36,790 bases of DNA from Bordetella parapertussis (GTDB lineage Bacteria; Pseudomonadota; Gammaproteobacteria; Burkholderiales; SG8-39), in NCBI GenBank assembly GCA_945897475.1, contig CAMDFL010000026.1, positions 1 through 36,790 of the forward strand, read 5' to 3'. Both the position numbers and the translations under genes were made by a program. Below the pieces are notes generated by a model. It was given only the letters and a program-made list of their open reading frames with translations, was not told the DNA's origin and did no database searches. Of this stretch, positions 15,699 to 23,569 are shown in pieces. Numbering within the stretch: position 1 is the first letter of the stretch; every line of letters begins with the position of its first letter.

Positions 15699-16651
15699 GT
15701 CTTTCGAATTTCTATTAGTGATGTTGGTGGATGGACGATAAGCGGTTTGGCGGTGCGCCTGACATGTTCCTGGCCCGAGGCATCCAGATATTCGACCGGT
15801 GATTTCCCATCAACTCGCGCAAGCAGCAACGCGGGCAACAAGGAGGCTGTTCGGCGCTCGACATCCTCGGCCGGATCATATCCCTGCACCATCGCATCAA
15901 AACATTGCAGGAACGAAGCCCTCGCCATTGGCGCCCACAAGCATTTCAGCAACAAATGATTGAGGCAGAAAGCCAGATCGAAGGCGGGATCGCCGTACCA
16001 CGCACACTCCGCGTCGAGAAACACCGGGCCGTCTGGGCTAATCAGGATGTTCTTTGGGCTGACATCGCCATGCACAAGGCAGACTTTGGTGACGGCAGTA
16101 CGCTCGGCCAGTGCCCGCAAAATGCTCGCGAGCTCCGGATGCCGAATGGCCGTCGCAAGCAAATAGGGCTCAATGCGAATGGCATGAAAAATCGCGTCGG
16201 TGGGAAATTGATCAGCGATCTCCTGGCGACCGGCGGTGGCATCGTGAATCGCTCGAAGCGAGCGCCCCACCTCAATGGCGAAGCAGGGGTCGGCGACCCC
16301 TTCGCGCAGCACCGCCTTCCACACAGGGTGGCGCAGAAACGCCATCGCGAACCATCCCTCGCCCAAGGCCAGCAGGCGCGGCACACGCGCCGGGTTCACC
16401 TTTGCTGCGATGCGCAGCCACTCATACTCGTAGCGGTTGCGCAGGATGGGTGCTTCCCAGACGGCGCTCACCTTCAAGCGCGGCAATGCCCGCTTCACGC
16501 ATATCGGCCCGGCTGCCAGGTCGACGCGCCAGATGTCGGAGGACACGCCTCCCGGCAATGGCGCCATGCTGATGTTTTCGTCTGCGCGAGCCAGACCGAG
16601 GCCAATCAGTGCATCAATAATCAGTGCATCACCGATTTGCGTTTTCGACAT
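15677..16651 (-). CDS. APH-type phosphotransferase (small-molecule kinase)
   Basis: The 324-residue kinase is of the aminoglycoside/choline/homoserine kinase-like fold. Brenner's motif is HGDVSPKN (194-201), with catalytic Asp196 and metal-binding Asn201. The second metal Asp is Asp213 in FLDAECAWYGDPAFDLAF. The N-lobe ATP lysine is probably Lys53 in ICVKRAL. Such enzymes phosphorylate hydroxyl groups of small molecules; resistance to aminoglycosides is not implied. Position directly upstream of, and overlapping, an enolase-like gene suggests that its product is the enolase-like enzyme's substrate (inference). AAGG lies eight bases before the ATG. Confidence 0.85.
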   Translation of the reverse strand: MSKTQIGDALIIDALIGLGLARADENISMAPLPGGVSSDIWRVDLAAGPICVKRALPRLKVSAVWEAPILRNRYEYEWLRIAAKVNPARVPRLLALGEGWFAMAFLRHPVWKAVLREGVADPCFAIEVGRSLRAIHDATAGRQEIADQFPTDAIFHAIRIEPYLLATAIRHPELASILRALAERTAVTKVCLVHGDVSPKNILISPDGPVFLDAECAWYGDPAFDLAFCLNHLLLKCLWAPMARASFLQCFDAMVQGYDPAEDVERRTASLLPALLLARVDGKSPVEYLDASGQEHVRRTAKPLIVHPPTSLIEIRKTWQKSLM

Positions 16652-16761
16652 TCAGTCTGCCTTGATGCAGGCGGATTTCAACACGCCTGTTTTCAGTACG
16701 CCGGTGTCGCGCGCCGGATCTTCGCGGCTTAGAAGGTAGCTTGCCATGGGAGCTTGTTATT

Positions 16762-16791
16762 TTTATCCGACCAGCGTTTATCCAACCAGCG
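16762..16791. repeat. 15-bp tandem duplication spanning the hydrolase stop codon
   Basis: TTTATCCGACCAGCG (16762-16776) is followed directly by TTTATCCAACCAGCG (16777-16791). On the minus strand the first-read copy encodes the end of the hydrolase (LVG, stop) and the second copy repeats LVG plus stop in the same frame. A looser 15-base repeat (TTTCAACACGCCTGT / TTTCAGTACGCCGGT) lies at about 16675-16705 in the same gap before the kinase gene. Confidence 0.8.
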
Positions 16792-17617
16792 GGCGCATGA
16801 ATTGCGTGAACGTCTGAACAATCTCGTCTTCATGCTGTGCCCAGTCACCAAGAGCTACCAAAGGCACATCCTGATCGGTTATCGGCAACTGGTGCAGTTT
16901 GCAGCCCGGTATGGCCGCATGCGCGGCGAGCGCGCTGGTCGAGGAATGGGTCTTGTCGTTGCCGGGAATGACGATGGCCGGCACTTTGATGGAATTGAGT
17001 TGCTCATTAGTGACGCCCATTACCGGCAGGTGGACCCCGGCATTGAATTTTGCGAGCCATCGTGTCATCACTTCGATGTATTTCTTCGGGTCCATTTTCA
17101 TCAGGCGGTCTTTATTCGAGGGATTGCCGGCGATGCGCTCCTGGTATTGCTCGGTCGCGCATACCGCCGCCATGCCGCCTTGTTCGGCAGCCTTGATGAA
17201 TTGTCCGTAATAGTTGTCGGGCAGCCGAGCTGCCGCGAAGGCGCCGCCGGTGACGCGCATCAGCAACAGGCCGCGCACCGCTTCGGGGTGACGCAGGTAA
17301 AACAGCATCGAGGTTCGCGCGCCTGATGAGGTGCCGCCAACGAAGGCGGGCAGGGCGCCTTGTTGTTTCAGCAACTCATGCAGGTCGTCTGTCCAGATCT
17401 CCTCTTCGCCATCAACGCCGTCGATCAGAACATCGGAGGCGCCGGTATTGCGGCGGTCGTGCAGCAGCACGCGATAGTTATGCGCGGCAAGCTTGTTGGC
17501 AATCGGCAGCAACTCCTGATGGCCGCGTCGCCCACCGGTGATGAGCGCAACCCAAGGGCCGGCCGAACCGATGATCTGATAGTGAATATTGATTCCGCGG
17601 ATGCTTGCATTTGGCAT
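16778..17617 (-). CDS. alpha/beta hydrolase
   Basis: The 279-residue cytosolic hydrolase has the early RGINIHYQIIGSAGPWVALITGG strand-loop and HDRRNTGASD. The nucleophile elbow is GGTSSGAR (Ser in GxSxG), and a PAIVIPGNDKTHS block probably supplies the acid. The final His is uncertain; QHEDEIV is a candidate and the usual GH segment is absent. AAGGAGAAGTC precedes the ATG at 17617 ideally. It is co-oriented with the kinase/enolase/dehydrogenase genes, 126 bases upstream of the kinase, and divergent from urtA. Esterase, lactonase or C-C hydrolase activity are all possible. Confidence 0.85.
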   Translation of the reverse strand: MPNASIRGINIHYQIIGSAGPWVALITGGRRGHQELLPIANKLAAHNYRVLLHDRRNTGASDVLIDGVDGEEEIWTDDLHELLKQQGALPAFVGGTSSGARTSMLFYLRHPEAVRGLLLMRVTGGAFAAARLPDNYYGQFIKAAEQGGMAAVCATEQYQERIAGNPSNKDRLMKMDPKKYIEVMTRWLAKFNAGVHLPVMGVTNEQLNSIKVPAIVIPGNDKTHSSTSALAAHAAIPGCKLHQLPITDQDVPLVALGDWAQHEDEIVQTFTQFMRPLVG

Positions 17618-17653
17618 GACTTCTCCTTTTTCAAAAAACCCCCCAATGCCTAT

Positions 17654-17667
17654 GGCACGGGCGTGCC
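17654..17667. promoter_or_regulatory. perfect 6-bp inverted repeat in the hydrolase/urtA divergent region
   Basis: GGCACG and CGTGCC are separated by GG, 37 bases upstream of the hydrolase start. It may be an operator or a small stem. It is not a sigma-54 site, because its GC is one base out of register. Confidence 0.35.
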
Positions 17668-17694
17668 TGTTCTTGGTGCTAAATGGATATTTCT

Positions 17695-17711
17695 CGCACC
17701 AAAACGGTGTT
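17695..17711 (+). promoter_or_regulatory. candidate NtrC (NRI) binding site upstream of urtA
   Basis: CGCACCAAAACGGTGTT matches the classic NtrC dyad GCACC-N5-GGTGC, as in the glnA enhancer (TGCACCAAAATGGTGCA), at most positions. Its centre lies about 120 bases upstream of the transcript start expected from the sigma-54 promoter at 17797-17812, a usual enhancer distance. A further GGTGC half-site lies upstream: TTGGTGC at 17673-17679 pairs with GCACCAA at 17696-17702. Binding has not been shown; this is motif matching by eye. Confidence 0.65.
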
Positions 17712-17796
17712 TGCTATTTTTGGTGGAGCATCTTATGAATGGGTTTTGTTCTAAAAATAATATTTGGAACAACAAGTTAAATGATTTTCTTGAGAG

Positions 17797-17812
17797 TGGC
17801 GCGGTCATTGCT
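17797..17812 (+). promoter_or_regulatory. sigma-54 (RpoN) -24/-12 promoter for urt-ure operon
   Basis: TGGCGCGGTCATTGCT fits the consensus TGGCACG-N4-TTGCW with one mismatch. The invariant GG (17798-17799) and GC (17810-17811) are ten bases apart as required. Transcription should begin near 17823, giving a leader of about 70 bases before the urtA ATG. Together with the NtrC-type site it points to nitrogen-limitation control of urea uptake and hydrolysis. Confidence 0.7.
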
Positions 17813-17893
17813 TTGGTTGGTGCTGGTCTCGGAAGTTTGCCTAGCAAGTCGGGCGGCCGGACCCAAAAAAAATTCAACTTTGAGGAGCATCGC

Positions 17894-19168
17894 ATGAACA
17901 GACGCAATTTTGTTAGGGCAATAGGCTTGTCGGCGGCGATCACTGCCTGCTTTGCTTCGCCTTTTGCCTATTCACAGGCGAAGACAGTCAAGGTCGGCAT
18001 TCTGCATTCATTGTCCGGCACCATGGCAATCAGCGAGACGGTGTTAAAGGACGTGGCCTTGATGGCCATCGAAGAGATTAATGCCAAAGGCGGTGTGATG
18101 GGCGCGAAGATCGAGCCGGTGGTGGTCGATCCTGCCTCTAATTGGCCCTTGTTCGCCGAGAAGGCGCGTCAGATGCTCTCCCAGGACAAGGTTGCCGTAA
18201 CCTTCGGTTGCTGGACTTCGGTATCGCGCAAATCGGTGTTGCCGGTATTTGAAGAATTAAACGGCTTGCTGTTCTACCCGGTTCAGTACGAAGGAGAGGA
18301 ACTCTCCAAAAATGTGTTCTACACCGGCGCTGCGCCCAATCAGCAGGCGATCCCGGCGGTCGAGTATTTGATGAGCAAGGATGGTGGCTCAGCCAAGCGC
18401 TTTGTGCTCCTCGGTACCGACTACGTGTATCCGCGCACCACCAACAAGATTCTGCGCGCCTTCCTCAAATCCAAGGGCGTTGCTGACAAGGACATCGAGG
18501 AGAAGTACACCCCCTTCGGCCATGCTGATTATCAAACCATTGTTGCCGATATCAAAAAGTTCTCGGCCGGTGCCAAGACCGCGGTTATCTCCACCATCAA
18601 CGGCGACTCCAACGTCCCCTTCTACAAGGAACTGGGTAACCAGGGTCTGAAGGCGACCAATGTGCCGGTGGTGGCGTTCTCGGTGGGTGAAGAGGAACTG
18701 CGCGGTGTGGATACCAAGCCGCTGGTGGGCCATCTGGCCGCCTGGAACTACTTCATGTCGGTGAAGAACCCGGCCAACGACTCCTTCAAGGCGAAGTGGG
18801 CGGCTTACGCCAAGGCGAAGAAATTGCCAGGCGCGGACAAACCGCTGACCAACGATCCGATGGAGGCCACCTATATCGGCATCTATATGTGGAAGCAAGC
18901 GGTCGAGAAAGCCAAGTCCTTCGATGTGGATAAGGTCATCCCGGCGGTCGGCGGACAAAGCTTCACCTCACCCTCGGGCTTTACCGTGAAGATGGACGAG
19001 AAAAACCACCACCTGCACAAGCCGGTATTGATCGGTGAAATCAAGGCCGACGGCCAGTTCAACGTGGTATGGAAGACCAAGGGCCCGATCAAAGCACAAC
19101 CCTGGAGCCCCTTCATTGCCGGCAACGACAAGAAGAAGGACGAACCTGAGGGCAAGACCAAGATCTGA
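17894..19168 (+). CDS. urtA: urea ABC transporter, periplasmic urea-binding protein
   Basis: UrtA captures urea in the periplasm. The 424-residue protein has a signal peptide with an RRNFVRA twin-arginine-like start and cleavage near AYSQA. The mature part begins KTVKVGILHSLSGTMAISE. The FGCWTSVSRKSVLPVFEELNGLLFYPVQYEGEE block is diagnostic of UrtA, as is the LLGTDYVYPRTTN strand. ATG at 17894 is chosen, as GAGGAG lies six bases upstream; the frame is open much further upstream, but that region contains the promoter elements. It is the first gene of urtABCDE-ureDABCEFG. The C-terminal KKKDEPEGKTKI tail is ordinary for the family. Confidence 0.97.
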   Translation: MNRRNFVRAIGLSAAITACFASPFAYSQAKTVKVGILHSLSGTMAISETVLKDVALMAIEEINAKGGVMGAKIEPVVVDPASNWPLFAEKARQMLSQDKVAVTFGCWTSVSRKSVLPVFEELNGLLFYPVQYEGEELSKNVFYTGAAPNQQAIPAVEYLMSKDGGSAKRFVLLGTDYVYPRTTNKILRAFLKSKGVADKDIEEKYTPFGHADYQTIVADIKKFSAGAKTAVISTINGDSNVPFYKELGNQGLKATNVPVVAFSVGEEELRGVDTKPLVGHLAAWNYFMSVKNPANDSFKAKWAAYAKAKKLPGADKPLTNDPMEATYIGIYMWKQAVEKAKSFDVDKVIPAVGGQSFTSPSGFTVKMDEKNHHLHKPVLIGEIKADGQFNVVWKTKGPIKAQPWSPFIAGNDKKKDEPEGKTKI

Positions 19169-19183
19169 GCGGTAGGATTGAAT

Positions 19184-19249
19184 GGGCGGCGTGTAGCCGC
19201 CCCCGAGGAAGTAAAAGTAAGCAAACAAAGGGTCGTCGCGGCCCTTTGT
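19184..19249 (+). promoter_or_regulatory. two stem-loops in the urtA-urtB gap
   Basis: Stem 1 is GGGCGGC / GCCGCCC (19184-19202, 5-base loop). Stem 2 is ACAAAGGG / CCCTTTGT (19225-19249, 9-base loop). Neither is followed by a T-run. In binding-protein transport operons such stems commonly protect the upstream mRNA or cause partial termination, so that the binding protein is made in excess. That role is inferred here. Confidence 0.6.
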
Positions 19250-19273
19250 ACGAACACACACAGAAAAAAAATA

Positions 19274-20863
19274 ATGCGATTTCTGTTTGCCTTGATTTGC
19301 AGTTTGCTCGCCGGCCCTGCGTTGGCTTTCAATACCGACGCAGTGCGCGCCCTGGCGTTCGGCGATGGCGAAGAACAGGTCGCGGCAATTGCGGCTCTGG
19401 TGGCCGATGGCGATGCGCGTGGCGCGAAGATTCTCGAAGCTCTGGCCGAGGGAGACCTTAAAACCTCGGGCAAACGCATCCTTATCGTGCAAGGCGACAA
19501 GGCAATCGATGCGATCAGCGGCGGGGCCATGGCCTCTGTGCCCGCCGATGCCGAGGACATTGTCGCCAACAATCGTTTGCGTCGTGAACTGGCCGGCGCG
19601 ATTGCGGCGCTCAAGCTGGCATCGATGGATCGTGCTACGCGGCTTGCGGCGGCCAAGGAACTCTCAGATGGCGCCGACGAGGCCATGCTGCCGTTGATCA
19701 AGAAGGCCTTCGACCGGGAAGATGATGCCGCCATCAAGGCCATGCTTGGCATGATCGCCGCGGCCATGGAAATCAAATCCCCGGAGCGTGAGTTTCGTCT
19801 CGCCGCGATTCGCCGTCTGGCGACTTCCAGCAACCCTGATACCAAAACCCTGCTGCTGGGCGTGCTGGAGAAAAAGGACGGTGAATGGGTGGAAGCCGAC
19901 GCGGAGTTGCGCGCCGAAGCCGAAAAAAGCCTGCGAGCTGTCGATGGCCAGTTGGCCTGGGGAGAGCGCGCAGGGCTTACTTTCGCGGGAATCAGCCTGG
20001 GATCCATACTGCTGTTGGCCGCGTTGGGCCTTGCCATTACCTATGGCTTGATGGGCGTCATCAACATGGCGCATGGCGAGATGATCATGATTGGCGCCTA
20101 CACCACCTATATGGTGCAGAACTTTTTCAAATCGAATGCGCCTGGTGCATTTGATTGGTATCTGCTGTGCGCCGTGCCGACCTCATTTTTTGTCGCGGCG
20201 GCGGTCGGCATGATTCTGGAGCGCGGAGTCATCCGATTTCTTTATGGCCGGCCGCTTGAGACCCTGCTTGCAACCTGGGGCATCAGTCTGGTGCTGATCC
20301 AGGGGGTGCGTACCGTGTTTGGCGCGCAAAACGTACAAGTGGAAAACCCGGTCTGGATGTCAGGCGGGGTGAACATATTGACCAACGTGGTGTTGCCCTA
20401 CAGCCGCATCGTCATCATCGCTTTTGTTGCCCTGGTACTAATTGGCATGTGGCTTTTGTTGACACGCACGCGGCTGGGATTGTTCGTTCGGGGCGTCACT
20501 CAGAATCGTGAAATGGCATCGTGCGTCGGGGTTCCCACAGGGTACGTGGATACCATGGCGTTTGGATTGGGCTGCGGAATTGCAGGGCTTGCAGGCTGCG
20601 CCTTATCTCAAATTGGCAATGTTGGCCCAGACCTGGGGCAGTCCTATGTTGTCGATTCGTTCATGGTGGTGGTGCTCGGTGGCGTAGGTCAATTGGCCGG
20701 GACGGTGTATGCGGCGCTTGGATTGGGGTTCGCGAACAAGCTGCTTGAGTCGTGGTCAGGGGCCGTGTTGGCAAAAATTGCGGTTCTTGTTTTCATTATC
20801 ATCTTTATTCAAAAACGTCCGCAAGGCTTGTTTGCCTTGAAGGGCCGCTCGGTAGAGAACTGA
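19274..20863 (+). CDS. urtB: urea ABC transporter permease UrtB
   Basis: The 529-residue inner-membrane permease is of the LivH type. It has a signal-like start (MRFLFALICSLLAGPALA) and a ~220-residue periplasmic HEAT-like region (RLAAAKELSDGADEAMLPLI, FRLAAIRRLATSSNPD), normal for UrtB. The permease domain follows, with LAALGLAITYGLMGVINMAHGEMIMIGAY and the ATPase-contact loop GVTQNREMASCVGV. ATG at 19274 opens the signal sequence; the upstream in-frame codons from 19178 lie in the stem-loop region. The ribosome site is weak. The stop is one base before the urtC ATG. Confidence 0.96.
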   Translation: MRFLFALICSLLAGPALAFNTDAVRALAFGDGEEQVAAIAALVADGDARGAKILEALAEGDLKTSGKRILIVQGDKAIDAISGGAMASVPADAEDIVANNRLRRELAGAIAALKLASMDRATRLAAAKELSDGADEAMLPLIKKAFDREDDAAIKAMLGMIAAAMEIKSPEREFRLAAIRRLATSSNPDTKTLLLGVLEKKDGEWVEADAELRAEAEKSLRAVDGQLAWGERAGLTFAGISLGSILLLAALGLAITYGLMGVINMAHGEMIMIGAYTTYMVQNFFKSNAPGAFDWYLLCAVPTSFFVAAAVGMILERGVIRFLYGRPLETLLATWGISLVLIQGVRTVFGAQNVQVENPVWMSGGVNILTNVVLPYSRIVIIAFVALVLIGMWLLLTRTRLGLFVRGVTQNREMASCVGVPTGYVDTMAFGLGCGIAGLAGCALSQIGNVGPDLGQSYVVDSFMVVVLGGVGQLAGTVYAALGLGFANKLLESWSGAVLAKIAVLVFIIIFIQKRPQGLFALKGRSVEN

Positions 20864-20864
20864 C

Positions 20865-21992
20865 ATGGGTCCTATTTCATCGACCCTTTCCAGGTTATAC
20901 GGGCCGCGCGGCTGGGTAACGCTGGGTATCTGCGCGTTCTTGATTTTTGTATTGGTACCGCTGGGAAATCTTGCTCTACCCGAGGACAGCCCGTTTCATA
21001 TTTCCATCTACTGGGTGACCCTCACTGGCAAGATCATGTGCTATGCGATCGTTGCCCTCGCCATGGATTTGATCTGGGGTTATTGCGGCATTTTGTCCCT
21101 GGGGCACGGACTTTTCTTCGCTCTGGGTGGATACGGCATGGGCATGTATCTCATGCGCCAGATCGGTCGCGAGGGACAATACAAAATGGATATGCCCGAT
21201 TTCATGGTGTTTCTCGATTGGAAGGAATTTCCCTGGCAGTGGTGGAATACCGACCAGTTCTGGTGGGCGATGCTGTTGGTGATTGCGGTGCCAGGCTTGC
21301 TGGCCTACGTGTTTGGTTATTTTGCGTTTCGTTCGCGTATCAAAGGCGTGTATTTCTCCATCATCACTCAAGCGCTCACCTATGCCGCGATGCTGCTTTT
21401 CTTTCGCAATGAAACCGGCTTCGGTGGAAACAACGGTTTCACCGATTTCAAACGCATTCTGGGTTTTGCGATCACCACTCCCGAGACGCGGGTGGCCTTG
21501 TTCGCCATAACCGGCGCGACGCTGATAGGCACCTTGTTAGTGGCTCGCTTCATTGTGACCTCGAAACTCGGTCGGATACTTGCAGCCATTCGCGATGCCG
21601 AGTCGCGCGTGATGTTCTGTGGCTACAACACCGTTAATTACAAGCTTTTTGTCTGGACGCTGTCGGCGGTGATCTGCGGTATTGCAGGTGCTTTATATGT
21701 ACCGCAAGTGGGCATCATCAATCCCGGTGAAATGTCGCCGGCGAATTCGATTGAAATTGCCATCTGGGTGGCTGTGGGCGGTCGCGGCAGTTTGGTGGGG
21801 GCCATCGTCGGCGCCGGCGCGGTGAATGGCGCTAAGAGCTTTTTCACCCAGGCGGCACCTGAATACTGGCTATTTGTATTGGGCTTCGTTTTCATCATCG
21901 TCACGCTTTTCATGCCCAAGGGGATCGTAGGTCTGTATGCACAAGTTTGTAGTCGATTACGCGATAAGTCTGTGAAGGCAGTTGCACAATGA
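20865..21992 (+). CDS. urtC: urea ABC transporter permease UrtC
   Basis: The 375-residue LivM-type inner-membrane permease is the second half of the urea channel. Diagnostic segments are IVALAMDLIWGYCGILSLGHGLFFALGGY, ETGFGGNNGFTDFKRILGF, the ATPase-contact loop AAIRDAESRVMFCGYNTVNYKLFVW, and GGRGSLVGAIVGAGAVNGAKSFF. Its stop overlaps the urtD start as ATGA, so expression is coupled. Length is normal. Confidence 0.96.
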   Translation: MGPISSTLSRLYGPRGWVTLGICAFLIFVLVPLGNLALPEDSPFHISIYWVTLTGKIMCYAIVALAMDLIWGYCGILSLGHGLFFALGGYGMGMYLMRQIGREGQYKMDMPDFMVFLDWKEFPWQWWNTDQFWWAMLLVIAVPGLLAYVFGYFAFRSRIKGVYFSIITQALTYAAMLLFFRNETGFGGNNGFTDFKRILGFAITTPETRVALFAITGATLIGTLLVARFIVTSKLGRILAAIRDAESRVMFCGYNTVNYKLFVWTLSAVICGIAGALYVPQVGIINPGEMSPANSIEIAIWVAVGGRGSLVGAIVGAGAVNGAKSFFTQAAPEYWLFVLGFVFIIVTLFMPKGIVGLYAQVCSRLRDKSVKAVAQ

Positions 21993-22825
21993 ATGCCGCT
22001 TTGAATACCGCTCACAAGGAATTCTCAGGTAGTACACCCGGGGATTTCGCGCCTGCGCGCCGAGTTGGCGAGGGCCTGGACGCCAGCCACGGAGTGGTGC
22101 TTTATCTGGATGACATAACGGTGAGCTTCGATGGCTTTCGCGCCTTGAATAAGCTTTGCCTTGCCATCGATGTGGGTGAGTTGCGCTGCGTCATCGGACC
22201 TAATGGTGCCGGTAAAACCACCATGATGGATGTGATAACCGGCAAGACTCGGGCGGACACGGGGACCGTTTTTTTCGGGCAAACCATCGATCTCAAAGAA
22301 CACACTGAAGCCGAGATTGCCCATCTTGGCATTGGCCGCAAGTTCCAGAAACCCACTATCTTCGAGCATCACAGCGTGTTTGAAAATCTGGAATTGGCGA
22401 TGAAGGCCGATAAGCGGGTAGGACGCTCGCTGTTTGCCCGACTTGATAGCGGACAGCAGGACCGAATCGCCGAAATGATGACGCTGATTCGACTGGCGGA
22501 TTCGGCAGCAAGACAGGCGGGATTGCTTTCTCACGGTCAGAAGCAGTGGTTGGAGATCGGCATGCTGCTCATGCAGGAGCCGCGGCTGTTGCTCCTAGAT
22601 GAGCCGGTCGCCGGCATGAGCGACGAAGAAACCGAGCGTACTGCAGAACTTTTTCTCACTCTCGCCGGCAAACATTCTTTGGTGGTGGTGGAGCATGACA
22701 TGGCCTTTATCGCTCGTATCGCCAGTAAAGTATCAGTGCTGCACGAAGGCAGCATCCTGGCCGAGGGCTCACTCGATCAAGTCAAGTCCGATCCGCGTGT
22801 TGTCGAAGTTTATCTGGGGCGATGA
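21989..22825 (+). CDS. urtD: urea ABC transporter ATPase UrtD
   Basis: The 278-residue LivG-type ATPase has Walker A IGPNGAGKTTMMD, Q-loop region RKFQKPTIFEHHSVFENLELA, signature LLSHGQKQWLEIGMLL (the LSHGQ form typical of UrtD), Walker B LLLLDEPVAGMSDEE and the switch His in VVVEHDM. About 35 extra N-terminal residues precede the first strand, as in many proteobacterial UrtD proteins. It overlaps urtC and urtE by four bases each. Confidence 0.96.
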   Translation: MNAALNTAHKEFSGSTPGDFAPARRVGEGLDASHGVVLYLDDITVSFDGFRALNKLCLAIDVGELRCVIGPNGAGKTTMMDVITGKTRADTGTVFFGQTIDLKEHTEAEIAHLGIGRKFQKPTIFEHHSVFENLELAMKADKRVGRSLFARLDSGQQDRIAEMMTLIRLADSAARQAGLLSHGQKQWLEIGMLLMQEPRLLLLDEPVAGMSDEETERTAELFLTLAGKHSLVVVEHDMAFIARIASKVSVLHEGSILAEGSLDQVKSDPRVVEVYLGR

Positions 22826-23562
22826 GCGTGACCGCGGCCACAGTAAGCGCAACCACAGTGAGCGCAGCCACGCTTCGTGTTTCCGGACTCAATCAATACT
22901 ATGGCGGCAGCCATATTCTGCGCGGTCTCGATTTCGAGATTCCAGCCGGCAAGGTGACGACATTGCTCGGTCGCAATGGCGTGGGAAAAAGTACCCTGCT
23001 GCGCACCCTGATGGGTCTGGTCGCGCCACGTACCGGCGTGATCAAGTTTGGCGATCAGGATCTCACGCGCGCAGCGCCGTATCAGCGGGTGCGCGCCGGC
23101 GTGGGCTATGTGCCGCAGGGCAGGGAGATTTTCGCGCGTCTTACCGTCGAGGAGAATCTGCGTATCGGTCTTGCAACGCAACCCAGCGGCACACAGATAC
23201 CCGAGCGGATTTTCGACATGTTTCCAGTATTGCGGCAGATGATGCAGCGCCGTGGTGGTGATCTATCCGGCGGCCAGCAGCAGCAACTGGCGATTGGACG
23301 CGCCCTGGCCATGGGGCCCAGGCTGCTGATTCTCGATGAACCCACCGAAGGGATACAACCCTCGATCATCCGTGATATTGAACGCGCGATTCGCAGCCTC
23401 TCGTCAACCGGTGAAATGGCCATCTTGCTGGTCGAGCAGTATTACGATTTCGCGCGTTCCCTGGCAGACCATTATCTGGTCATGGAGCGCGGCGAAATTA
23501 TCGCGCGAGGCGCGGGCGTCGATATGGAAAAGGACGGCGTGCTCGAACTGCTCGCAGTATGA
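22822..23562 (+). CDS. urtE: urea ABC transporter ATPase UrtE
   Basis: The 246-residue LivF-type ATPase pairs with UrtD. It has Walker A LLGRNGVGKSTLLRTLMG, GYVPQGREIFARLTVEENL, signature LSGGQQQQLAIGRAL, Walker B LLILDEPTEGIQPS and LVEQYYDFA. The first ~17 residues (TAATVSATTVSAATL) are low-complexity and come from a small repeat in the DNA. The next gene, ureD, begins seven bases after its stop, joining the transport and urease parts in one operon. Confidence 0.96.
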   Translation: MSVTAATVSATTVSAATLRVSGLNQYYGGSHILRGLDFEIPAGKVTTLLGRNGVGKSTLLRTLMGLVAPRTGVIKFGDQDLTRAAPYQRVRAGVGYVPQGREIFARLTVEENLRIGLATQPSGTQIPERIFDMFPVLRQMMQRRGGDLSGGQQQQLAIGRALAMGPRLLILDEPTEGIQPSIIRDIERAIRSLSSTGEMAILLVEQYYDFARSLADHYLVMERGEIIARGAGVDMEKDGVLELLAV

Positions 23563-23569
23563 TTCTGTT

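Noticed and set aside
15677-16651. Aminoglycoside resistance gene
   Set aside because: The fold is shared by many metabolic kinases, and the operon context is metabolic.
17651-17670. TGGCACGGGCGTGCC as a sigma-54 promoter
   Set aside because: The GC element is one base too close to GG; it is better read as an inverted repeat.
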